Below, one piece after another: positions 10,652 to 20,900 of a DNA stretch of 64,000 nt; within the stretch, counting starts at the first letter, position 1, and the number at the start of each line of letters is the position of its first letter. A model generated the notes under the pieces. It was not told where the DNA came from. It saw only the letters and a program-made list of their open reading frames with translations, and did no database searches. The position numbers and the translations under genes were made by a program. Source of the DNA: Manis javanica (taxonomy: Eukaryota; Chordata; Mammalia; Pholidota; Manidae); NCBI RefSeq assembly GCF_040802235.1, contig NC_133156.1, positions 188,115,851 through 188,179,850 on the forward strand, written 5' to 3'.

Positions 10652-11018
10652 GAACAAAGGAAAACTGAAGGAACAAAACAGCAGCAGAATCACAGAACTC
10701 AAGAATGGACTAATAGTTACCAAAGGAAAAGGGACTGGGGAGGATGAGAGGGAAGGGAGGGATAAGGGTGGGGAAAAAGAAAGAGGGCATTACGATTAGC
10801 ATGTATAGTGCATGGGGGGTACGGGGAGGGCTGTGCATCACAGAGAAGACAAGTAGTGATTTTACAGCATCTTACTACGCTGATGGACAGTGACTGTGAA
10901 GGGGTATGTGGGGGGGACTTGGTGAAGGGGGGAGCCTAGTAAACATAATGTTCTTCCTGTAATTAATGATACCAAAATAAAAAAATAAAATTAAATTAAA
11001 AAATAAAAAAATTAAAAA
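10652..11018 (+). other. L1 3' UTR and A-rich tail
   Basis: Starts after ORF2 with 'gaaggaacaaaacagcagca', contains a G-rich polypurine stretch (10735-10790 and 10907-10935, runs of GGG to GGGGGGG) typical of L1 3' UTRs and able in principle to form G-quadruplexes, then 'ggacagtgactgtgaagggg', 'cctagtaaacataatg' and the terminal 'gtaattaatgatacc'. The tail is A/T mixed, not pure A, which suggests age. Confidence 0.9.
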
Positions 11019-11029
11019 AAACAAAGAGA
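11019..11029 (+). repeat. Target-site duplication, right copy (full-length L1)
   Basis: AAACAAAGAGA, identical to 4602-4612. Confidence 0.75.
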
Positions 11030-11289
11030 AAGGAAAGGGAATTCCAGCTTGGATAAGACTGAATAAAATAGAAATGGATATCAATATGTAATAGTGCCCA
11101 TTAATGTTATACTGATATTTTAATACATGGTTTCATGTGAATGTATATACATATATATTGATTTTATATTATAATTGATAAGAAACATGACATATGGAGA
11201 AACTGGTAATTCAGGAAATATTTCATAGGAAAAGATGTTTTTTCTTTAAAAAAAAAGTTTAATTGGGGAGTCCTAATGACCTCATGACT

Positions 11290-11930
11290 TTGTTCTGATT
11301 ATCTACTTACTGTCGCTCCACTCCAGGCCCACCCTTCACTCTAATGTGGGACTGAGCCACATCCCCACATTCCTTTGCCAGCGGCTTCCTGTGGTTCTGG
11401 AGGCACTGGGAGTAGTGGGAGGATGGAAGAAAGGGCTTCTTTCCTGCTCCTACCTCCTTTGAGGAGACTGCCAGCAGCTACAGACGGCTCTCGCTCCAGC
11501 TTCTGGCTTCTTTCTCAAGTCCCCACCACCAGCCTTGCAAAGCCCTTCTGAGGGCCCAGCATCAGCCAGGCCACATCTTCCTTAGCAGCCAGAGCTCCTA
11601 CGAGCTGCGCCGTTCAGGGCGGACTGAGCATGTGCCTGTGGATGGCAAGGTCTGGCGTCAGTTCTGCCAGTCCTCCTCTGACATCCTGGTTTCTAGTCAC
11701 ACCGCCTGTTCCTTTTTGCTCCCCAGCCCGGTGTTAGCTGCTGGATTATTAATCTCTGGTTTACAAAGTATTCCTTTTTTGCCCCACCTCCACCCCCCAA
11801 CTATTTAACACCTTTGTAATCGATCACCTGCGTTATATCTCTTCTGGTGAAAATTCCTAGTGTGATTTCTCTTTTCCTGACCGGATCCTTACTAATGAAA
11901 TTTTTTAAAGATAAACCACATCCATCTGTT
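11290..11930 (+). repeat. Possible LTR relic, GC-rich
   Basis: GC-rich block in AT-rich surroundings, ending 'aattcctagtgtgatttctc' and 'cctgaccggatccttactaat'. That ending recalls the 3' ends of old mammalian LTR-type repeats ('...tttcctgactggaccctgactgata'). No TG/CA ends or polyadenylation signal could be fixed. Tentative. Confidence 0.3.
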
Positions 11931-12430
11931 AGTAAAGTGGTCTGACAGAGACGCTGCCTCCACTCGTGTTCCTCAGAACAATCTGGTATGGATACCTAGA
12001 GCAATCAGATTTTGGTCTCCAGTATTTTCTACCAGAAGGAAGCAGGGCTTCTTGGAGAGTAGCTCATGCTATGACTCTGTTTGGGGCAGAGAAATGGGAG
12101 GGGGTGGGGAAGTGCTTGCAGAGATTTCTGGGACTCCCATTGGCCAGATTGTGATAACTTGAACATGGGGAGGAAAAAAAATTTCTTGGCAAAACGTGAG
12201 TATGTAATGATAAGCAGCAGAAGAAACTATAGTATATTCAAGAAAAAGCAATTATGAGAGTTTGCAGAAAGTGCTCTTCGTGCTAGTGCAACTGTATGTA
12301 CACCACAGTCAGATTTAGTTGGCACCAGGTACCACCAGGAAGACCCAAGAAGTAAGCGTTCAGTTTCGCCCAACAAATACTTGCTTGGGACCAGATCATC
12401 CTGGAAAGAGAACGCTGGTCCTGCATTCCA
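11931..12430. other. Unassigned intergenic DNA
   Basis: No recognisable gene or repeat. Confidence 0.45.
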
Positions 12431-12439
12431 GTCCTAAAT

Positions 12440-13438
12440 TGTAATTCATGTATTCAGTAATTCAACCAATAATTATTTCAATAAATATTTATTGTGTGCT
12501 TAATATGTGCACTATTATAGGCACCTGGAATGCAACAGTGAATAAAAATAACAACACAAAAATATCTGTCCTCATGATGCTTAATTTTAGCTAAGAGAGT
12601 TCAGTATGCAATATGTTTAATAAAGAAGTAGATGGTAGCTATGCAAAAAAGAAAAAGTAGAACAGGGTATAATGGATTAGGAGATGCAGGGGAGGGCAGT
12701 GTGCAGTATTAAATTTGGAGACCTCATTGTGAAAGTAAGATTTGAGCAAAAACTTGGAGATGAGGAGGTTAACCAGTGGATGTCTGGGAAAGAATATTCC
12801 AGGCATAGAGAAGAGCCACAGCAGAAGCCCTAACTTGGAAATGAATAGTGTTGTGTTTAAGGAATAGTAAGGAGGCCACCATGGTTGCATGGAATTAATA
12901 AAGGGGAGAGTAACAGGAGCTGTGCTCAGAGAGGTGTTGAGAGAACCACATCCTTCAGGGTCTTGTATCCGAGTGAAAGTGGAGAGCTGTTGCAGGGTCT
13001 GGGGTACAATTTGGCTAGTTTAAAATGATACGCATATTAAGAATAAGACTAAGTAGATACTAGGTTAGAAGCAGCAAGACCTGTTGGGAGGTTATTATAA
13101 TCATACAAGTGAGAGATGAGGGTGACTTAAGTCAGGGTGGTAGCCCAGGACATGGTGAGAAATGGTTCAGTTCTGAATGTATATTGAATATAGGGCCAAC
13201 TATTTGCTAATGGATTATATATAGGATGTGAGAAGATAGACAAAGATGACTCCGGTTTCTGACCTAAACAAATAAAAGGATGGAACTGACATCAAATTGA
13301 GGTAGGGAGGTTGACTGCAGGAGGGTTTTTAGGGGGGAACATAAGAAATTTAGTTGTGGACTTATTAGGTTTGAAATGATATCCCAGTGGAGCTACTGAG
13401 TCAAGACGTGTGTCTGGAGTTCAGGAGAAAGTGCAGAC
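12440..13438 (-). mobile_element. L2 LINE relic, antisense, about 1 kb
   Basis: Begins with the antisense L2 tail signature ('ataaatatttattgtgtgct', 'tgtgcactattataggcacc', 'gtcctcatgatgcttaat') and runs on through internal L2 blocks ('tttgagcaaaaacttggaga', 'gaatattccaggcatagaga', 'agggtcttgtatccgag', 'gagagatgagggtgact', 'aagatgactccggtttctga', 'gtctggagttcaggag'). It resumes at 13795 after a different repeat. Long for an L2 copy, hence a useful alignment anchor. Confidence 0.75.
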
Positions 13439-13439
13439 A

Positions 13440-13790
13440 GATAAATATTAGTCAGGATGGGTAAGGCTAGGCTGCAGTAACAAACAATTGCAAAATTTCC
13501 CTGGATTAACAGAACAAAAGTGTACTTTTTATGCATAGAGCTGTGCTCCATGTCATTTTCACTCTGGAAGTCAGACTAATAGAGGCTCCACTACCTGGAT
13601 TATTGCTGTGACAAGAGGAAGAAAAGAGCTGGATAGACTCATACCAGCAATGAAATGCTTCTGCCTTAAATGGCCCATAACTTGCATTCACATTTCCTTG
13701 GTCAAAGTTAAGTCTTATGGCCACAGGTAACCTCAAGGAGGTGAGGAAGTGCACTTTCTTCTGTGTTCCTAGAAAAAGAAGAATCAGAAA
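13440..13790 (-). repeat. Unnamed repeat inserted into the L2 copy
   Basis: 'ggctgcagtaacaaacaatt', 'ttcccctggattaac'-like stretch and 'taatagaggctccactacct' give an antisense MaLR- or MER-type appearance. L2 sequence is found on both sides in continuous order, so this piece entered later. Exact ends and duplication were not resolved. Confidence 0.4.
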
Positions 13791-13794
13791 TAAG

Positions 13795-13965
13795 GGTGAG
13801 CAACTTTAATGCTCACTAGAGCTAGAGATATACAAGACAGAGTCATCAGCACATAGATAGTGTTTAAAGCCATAGGACTGGATGAGACGACCAGGAAGTG
13901 AGCACAGAGAAAATGAGAAGTTCAAGGGAGGAGCCCTGGGACCTCCAATACCGGAGTCGATATAT
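13795..13965 (-). mobile_element. L2 relic, continuation
   Basis: 'agagtcatcagcacatagat', 'tttaaagccataggactgga', 'gggaggagccctgggacctc' continue the antisense L2 order broken at 13438. Confidence 0.65.
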
Positions 13966-14920
13966 ATAACAAATCTAAGATGGCAATTCTGTTCCTCTTG
14001 GCTACACAAATAATTTGTAACTCCAGGATGACAAAATGAATCAACAGCATTGATAACTTAGTGTAAACTGTGCTTAAATAAATACAATAGCAAGTTTTAA
14101 AAATTTTGTGCTGTTTATGTATGGTTTGTTCTTTATGATGCTTTAAGTTATTAAGTTAATCTGATTTATTTATTAAATTTGTAAATCTGCTTTGGTTTAG
14201 AAAAGTCACTTGAATAATGAGGAAGATTTTACTTTTTAGATTGTAAGTCTGCTCTTTGGTGTTTGAAATTCTTGGGAGAAACAGCTATATTATACTTGGG
14301 ACTGTGGTTTGAAATCTCTAGAGGAATTTAATTATCGAATGTGTAAATGTGTTATATAGGAAAATATTAATTTGTCAAATGCATAAGTTTATTGAGAATA
14401 AAGGAGACAGTGAATATTTCTCATTTTAACACAAAAATTACTAAATTTATAAATAAAGTCTGTATGTTGATCCAGAGGTTTTAGAAAAAATTCCTTGTAT
14501 AAATTTATAAACTAGTACAATATTAATGAAAACAAGAGTAACATCTAGTGTTCTTTTCTACACAGTGACACCCCGTAATGCTGAAAACCCAACCATCCCT
14601 CCTCCCCTCCTCCTCTGGTGTTCCTCACTGTGGCATGGAGGGGCACCGAGGTGAGCTTGGGGGGCCCCGTGGGCACTAGCTGCTCCATCCCTGGGGATTA
14701 TCTCAGGGCCAGTGTCCAGCCCCTCCTAGCTGTTCATGGCTGCCATGGTGCTGACTAGCCTCTCCTCCATCAGGATGGGTAGTTTTTTCTGATGGGTTGG
14801 TACTGAACTAATTATTCAACATTTTGAGTATTGTTAGTTATTTGGGGTCATGGTCATGTTCCCATGCCACTTCCTTCTGTCTCAAAGTCACTGCATGCCG
14901 AAGTTCTTTATCTTGACTTG
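13966..14920. other. Unassigned intergenic DNA
   Basis: AT-rich to 14560, then a more GC-rich stretch. No gene or repeat that I can name. Confidence 0.45.
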
Positions 14921-14933
14921 AGGTCTCCTTTAG

Positions 14934-15006
14934 ACAGCCAACTCTCCCAGCACTACTGAGCTGCTCATGGGCTTGCGGAAGCTGCTGGATTCCCCGTGCT
15001 TCTGGG
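14934..15006 (+). other. Candidate exon, 73 bp (speculative)
   Basis: Pyrimidine-containing acceptor 'gaggtctcctttag' precedes 73 bp that are open in frame 1 ('TANSPSTTELLMGLRKLLDS' and onward) and end at a consensus donor GTAAGT (15007-15012). No partner exon is recognisable. Exon-like runs arise by chance in long intergenic DNA, so this is only a lead. Confidence 0.15.
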
Positions 15007-15289
15007 GTAAGTGAGCCAGTGTGAGAGCTTTAAGCCAGGACTCTGTTTTACTCCTCCTGCTGTTCCCAGCACCGTGCAAGCTTCCGGGAGCGTGTAGGCA
15101 TGACAGTGCAGTGCAAGGACTTCCTGGACAGGGCCGTGTGGTGCAGTGGTCTGCAGGATGGCGCAGCAGCCTGGAGTGGTGGTTTGCTGAGGAGGAGCTC
15201 TATCGCGTGGCGGCTTCTTGAGCTGTGTGGTGGTACGCAGTCATGGTTTGCCAAATGGGAAAGCATATGGCATGAGGTTGTATCCTTCC

Positions 15290-15480
15290 CTGCTACTTCT
15301 TAGTTACGTGATCTTGGGCACATACGTAACCTTTCTGTGCCTCAGTTTATCTTCTAGAAGATGGCAGTAAGAATCTCATCATCTTGCTGAGAACTGAATG
15401 AGCTATGCCCATTAGACAACTGCCACAGTTCCTGAGATAGTGTAAAATGCCTACCATATGTCAACTAAAACAACTACTAT
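15290..15480 (+). repeat. MIR SINE relic
   Basis: 'acgtgatcttgggcacatac', 'ctttctgtgcctcagtttat', 'ctgaatgagcta' and 'taaaatgcctaccatatgtc' follow sense MIR in order. Confidence 0.7.
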
Positions 15481-17855
15481 GTAACAGTGTTATTTTTATT
15501 TTATGTGGTTTATTTCCATTACTTGAACTAGGTAAAGTGTCAGGATAAAGAGGGAGGACAAAACAATACCCCAACTCCTAATTCCATCTGAGGAAAAAGA
15601 ATTTAATTCTTGTTTGAATATTGCAAGGAGGAGTCCAGCAAAACCTTGCAGTGCTGAGGGGCAGGCTAGACATTCTCTGGATAACTTGTCGCATCTAATT
15701 TCTTGTTCTCTTTTTTTCTTCCTCTTGTAGTCTGGCCTGGCTTTCCTGGACTCTTGCTGCCTCTGAGGGTGCTGGGAACTGAGTCACCGCTCTCAGGAAG
15801 CCATTTGCAGAAGAGAGGGTTTGAAAAATCCAAGCTGTACCATGACAGGTCATCGCTCCCAGACAGGAAGAGGACTGGGCACTTGGCCCTGCTTGGCAGC
15901 TGACCGTGGCCCTTGGCATGTCTCCCCTGGTGGTTTGGCATTCTGCTGGAGTGGGCAGATCACCCTGCTCCCTCCTCCCATACCCAGGGCCAGTGCGAAG
16001 GTCACAAACCTCTCTTTTGAATCATCTCCATGTTTAGGCTGCCAGAGTCTGCGCTAACTGGGGACACTGGGTATTATAAACTAGAACCAGATCCCCATCT
16101 TGATGTGAAAGGCAGAGAGATTCCATTCACAGCACATGAGGAATGGTTAAATCTTCCCAGGAGCCGAGGTCAGTAGCAGCAGTGCTAAGTCATGTAATTA
16201 GGTAGCACTTCTGTGGCTTTCCTCCACAAACCCCATAACCCCTGTCTAATCATGAGAAGAACATCAGACAAATCCCAAAAGAGGGCATCCTACCAAACAC
16301 ATGGCCAGCACTCCTCAAAACTGCCAAGGTCACCACAAACAAGCAAAGCGTGAGGAAGCATCACAGCAGAGAGGAACAGAAAGAGACATGAGGACTAAAT
16401 GTGGCACGTTATCCTGGACGGGATCCTGAACAGAAAAGAACATTAGGAAAAAACTAACGATATCTGAACAAAGTATCAGTATTGGCTCACTAATTGTGGC
16501 AAATGTACCATACTAAAGTAAGATGTGAAAAATAGGGCAAAATGGGTGTGGGAATATAAGAAATGTGTATTATCTTCAAAATTTTTCTGTAGATATAAAA
16601 CTATTATAAAATTAAAAGTTTATTTTTTTAACTCTGAAGAAGTCTCCAGAGCAATACCTTTATCTGTTAACCTGGAAAGGGGGTGCTGCCACTCTGACCC
16701 CCCACTGTGCGCAGGGTAGGGTTGGAGAGACTGAGGTAGATAAAATGGGCCAGGCTTGCCCTTGCAGAGCTTACAGTCCACCGGGGAAAGGCTTTGTGTA
16801 TTTCTGCATTGCTGGAATTTCTCTCAGCAATTATGATCTGCTTTCATAAATTGATTTTTGTGAATTAAAAAAATAAAATAGAAAGTTGAATCAAAGTGTT
16901 AAGTAGCAGGTGCTCCTTATAAATGGTAACCTGGATTTCCTAGATCACACCAACTCCTATTCCTGGACTAGAGTTTTTAAACATTTTTTAGATTAGACTA
17001 GAGATCTTACCAGTTTAGGACAGTTTCCCAGATTTACTTAATCATGACCATAGAATACTATAAAAATGAAAACGTGCTTACAGAATGCCAGCAGACGTGT
17101 ATCTGCTTTAATGCAAGTTGGTATTAAAAACCCGGGGTGAAGGGTCTCATGAGGAATTCCCTTAAAATAAAAAAATTAAAGCAAAACATCTTTTACTTTT
17201 TCATGTTTTTTTAAAACTTTAAAAATAGTTTTTATATGTGTTGTGTCTTTTATATATTTGTTTAATTTTTTAAATGTATTTTGTATCCTTTAGATAAATA
17301 TATATATATATATATATATTCCTGTTTTAAATATCTTGTGTCTTTTAAAAATCACCCATCTCTCTACTAGAAACAGCCTTGTTGTGGCTAAGAGGTGTAC
17401 CAGGTAGCAGCACTATGCTTTCAGCGCAGTGTGTCGTGAAAAGTCCCACCTTACCCAGATACACTGGAGCCACGGGGGAAAGGATGTGAGCTATATGCTG
17501 TGTGGTATTTGTACCCCTGTAAATTAGGCTATGCAAATACTGCTCATTGCTTCATCTTGGATAACACATACACAGTTTTTCTTTTAGAAAGTTAAAGCTC
17601 AGATTGCTTGTCTTCACTTTAAAGTATTCTATATTTACGTTTGGTTCAGATACCATTTAGATTCCACAAGACCCTTCTTTGCATTTTTAAAGCTTTCTTA
17701 TTTTGGCCATAGATCTAAGTTAAACACATTACTGTTGTATGAAGTGCTTAATAGTGAACAAACATTGCTTAATATCATGAACATATGCTGAAATTATGAG
17801 ACAAGTTATGTGACATTTATGATAATCAATCAATAGATGACGTACTTGGGTGTAC
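15481..17855. other. Unassigned intergenic DNA
   Basis: Mixed composition with no recognisable gene or repeat apart from the AT dinucleotide run at 17298-17320. Open frames at 15666-16057 overlap on both strands and lack domains. Confidence 0.4.
17298..17320. repeat. (TA)n microsatellite
   Basis: About 11 uninterrupted TA units after 'gataaa'. Confidence 0.9.
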
Positions 17856-17859
17856 AGCA

Positions 17860-18455
17860 GGATTGTGTTTGGCTGCGTGCAACAGGAACCTGACAACAAT
17901 GGTTTAACTAAACAGTTTTTTTCCCCCTATAACAAGAAATCTGAAGGTGAGCAGACCAGAACTGATGCAGTAACTCTGTGATGTCATCAAGGACCCCAGT
18001 TTCATCTGGTGCCTTGGATCACCATCCTTAGCATGTGACTTTCATCCTGTGGTCGTAAGTTGGCTGCTGCAGCTCCAGATCTCAAGCCTGTGTCTCAGGC
18101 AGGAGAAAGGAGGACAAGGACAAATGGCAAAGGGCACATAGCAGCTGAGTCTTTCCCTTTCACCAGGAAAATGTCTTTCTGGAAGCCCAGTTTGTAGACA
18201 TCCCCTTACAACTCACTGACCCAAACTCTGTTACGCAGCCACTACTAGCTATGATGGAGCTAAGAATAATCAAGTCTTATGGCTGGGCCTTGGGCACCCA
18301 GAACAAACCCAGGGCCACACTGGTGAAGAAGCCAAGTAGAGTGGGTGTTGTGCAGGCAATTTCAGGGTCTTCCGCCAGGATCTTACAGTGGGTGAATGCT
18401 GCCCCTGCCTCTAAGCACAAAGTAAATGTGGTCCAGAGATTGCTCTAGCTATTTC
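17860..18455 (-). repeat. Unnamed interspersed repeat, copy 1
   Basis: Order 'gcaacaggaacctgacaaca', 'caatggtttaactaaacag', 'atccttagcatgtgactttc', 'ttggctgctgcagctcc', 'aaaggaggacaaggacaaat', 'aagggcacatagcagctgag', 'agcccagtttgtagac' matches a common mammalian MER-type consensus I cannot name. A second copy with the same order is at 52085-52520. Strand is arbitrary. Confidence 0.5.
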
Positions 18456-20110
18456 TGCTCAAGGCAAATTATTACATAATTAAAATGGCAGTATTTGTTT
18501 ACTTGACTTTTTTACATGCATGTTTTTCTAGAAAGATATTTTGGTAAAGAAAAATAGCACCCACATTAACTATTTTCATAGAAAGCATCTTAAATTTCTT
18601 GACAGCACAGTTTAGGAAATTCTAGCCTAAGTCATGGAAATAACTTATATTTCAAATGAGATACAATTTGCATTAAGAAAACCCAAAACTTAATTCAAGA
18701 TATCTTTAAATCACACCCTCTCTTAGATTAAAATTTTAATTTAACTTAGAAATATATTTGTATATCTCAGCACCAAACCTATTGTGTCCTATTTAGGACT
18801 ATAAATTTTCATTTCCAAATTCCAAATGAATAAATAGTAACACATTGTACACTGCCTAGGTAACTTCTAAAAACAATAATGTACACTTGTTAATCTGAAC
18901 CTTTCTAGTATGGGCTTCATTATTTTGGTATTCTCCCTGCCACAGTCACCCAGTCCTGGATGAAATTAATCCTCCTTTTCTGCACTCAATTCTGAATGAC
19001 TTCATTTTTAAATGTAAAAATAATGCCTGTTAGGTAAATAATACAAGGTCATTGGGGAAAAAACCCATAAACATTATATCCTAGCTAGCACAGGTTCTGT
19101 CTCATGGGTAACTGTTTAGTTTATTTCTCCTTCCCCTCCCTCAATCTTCCTCCAGTAGTGACATCTGGGAGGTGCTCTGAGAGAAAGATCTGGTTACGCT
19201 GGGCCTGGTGCCTTCCACTTTTGGGATAGGCCTGCATTCTGGTTGACATCTCTGCTGTGAAGTACATACAAAGCATTCACCCAACTGAGCCCCAGACTGG
19301 GGTATGTGTCTAATTCAGAGGTTTAGCCATTATAAACCCTCTTGGACTAAGATACCTTAGTCACAGTATCTTAACAGCTTTATCAATAATAGGAGTGATA
19401 TTTTAATTTCCACCTGCCAGGCTCCTGTGTCTGCATCTCAAATAGTTCAACACTCAAGGAAGAAAAAAGGGGTATTATTTCTCTGACTTCCTAAAATCTC
19501 AGTAATCTCTGTGTCAAAATTGTCCCAATCCTATGAGAGGCCCAGAGCAAATGCCATCCCTATTACCATCCCCACTAAAAGCGGATGTGATCTGACCTGT
19601 TCCAGCCTCTCCCTGTCCTTCCTTGCCTCCCTTTTAGTCACTTAACAAATTTGGCTTTAGAGTTAGCTGTGTACTTGTCATACTTCACTGTCACATAACA
19701 TAGCTTATTCTTAACTTTAATGGTTGGGCTTCAAGAAAACCTAAACTTCCTTTTCACATTCTCACTGACATTCCCAAACGGAGGGTTATATGCCAGTTTG
19801 AAACCTCATGCACCAGCTGACAAAAACATCAGTGTGGCGGTTTGAGAACAATTATTTAAATATTTTATTATATTTGCAGTGGTTATTTTATAAAGCAAAC
19901 GTAAAATGGAAAGTGAAAATGCTTAGTCTGGTGATAAGGAAGGAAGAGCTCAAACTGGATTCAGTTAGGGCAAAGATGGAAATTGTTAGTCATGCTAATT
20001 CCTAGGAATAGTTAACCTCGATTTGGATATTTGTTTTATTTATGGCAGTTGGCTTTGTATTTAACTATGAAGAAAAAGAGCAAAATGAAAAGATAAACCT
20101 GAACAACGCA
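18456..20110. other. Unassigned intergenic DNA
   Basis: AT-rich, no recognisable gene or repeat. 19530-19740 has faint L2-like phrasing, too weak to call. Confidence 0.4.
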
Positions 20111-20114
20111 TGTA

Positions 20115-20570
20115 GAACACGGGGTGTTAGCCCGGGTTCTCCGGAGGAACAGAGCCAACAGGACATGTGTGTGTATATATAGACAGATTTATTTTAGGGA
20201 ATGAGCTCATGAGATTATGGAGACTAGCAAATCCAAAATCTGCAGTTTAAGTCTGAAGCCTGTAAGGCCAGAGACCCAGGAAAAAGCCTGGGTTGTAGTT
20301 TAGGCTTGATGACCATCTACTGACAGAATTCCCTCTTGTTCAAGGAAGATCAATCAGTTGTTCTGTTCAGGCTGTCAGCTGACTGGAGGAAGCCCAGCCG
20401 CAATTCGGAAGGCGATCTGCTTTACTTAAAGCCCATAGATTTCAATGTTAATCTCATATAACGATATTCTCACAGGAACATTCAGAATAATTTTTGACTA
20501 CATATCTGGGCACTGTGGCCCAGCCAAGTCAACATATAAAATCAACGGTCACATGTCATGAAAATATTAT
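20115..20570 (-). repeat. LTR-like interspersed repeat, antisense
   Basis: 'gggttctccggaggaacaga', 'acagatttattttagggaat', 'attatggagactagcaaatc', 'gaattccctcttgttcaagg', 'gatctgctttacttaaagcc', 'tctgggcactgtggcccagc', 'caagtcaacatataaaatca' are the antisense of a very common mammalian repeat; a sense copy lies at 35925-36230. Strand is given relative to the copy ending in 'ctggagaaccc'. I think it is LTR-derived but am not sure of its name. Confidence 0.6.
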
Positions 20571-20867
20571 CTACAAAATTATGTTCAGAAGGCAAGGGAT
20601 ACTATACTTCTAAAATCCCTGGGAATATTTAAATACTATTTTTGTATATTGCTTTGAAATCCCTGGACATAGACAAATGTGTATTTTAGCATGATTCTAA
20701 AAATAAGAAAATTAAGGGACTGACACTAAACTCCATGTGGGGAGATGTTGTGTAAAATGGGCATCATTTGGATGTAGATCTAGGTGTGAGGCTATTTGTA
20801 ATGTTTAGCAACAAGATATTAAATCAAAGCAATTGTCAGCAAACTTTTATCAAATAACAGCCCATGT

Positions 20868-20900
20868 TGTTTTGTTTTTGTTTTTGTTTTTTTTGTTTAG
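20868..20900. repeat. (TTTTG)n run, antisense L1 tail
   Basis: Pentanucleotide TTTTG repeat that is the antisense of an A-rich L1 tail (CAAAA units). Confidence 0.75.

Larger units (their letters stand above)
4613..11018 (+). mobile_element. Full-length young LINE-1, about 6.4 kb
   Basis: Complete L1 order: 5' UTR starting 'tcatgggaagatggtggctg', ORF1, short intergenic spacer, ORF2, G-rich 3' UTR, A-rich tail. It is flanked by an 11-bp exact target-site duplication (4602-4612 and 11019-11029) and sits in the A-rich tail of an older L1, as expected for target-primed reverse transcription. Both reading frames are damaged (see ORF1 and ORF2), several breaks being CGA-to-TGA type changes expected from CpG decay, so this copy is inactive. 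Its 3' end ('...ttaatgataccaaaataaaa') groups it with the composite element at 58.9-63.6 kb rather than with the two truncated L1s at 20.9 and 38.1 kb. Confidence 0.95.
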
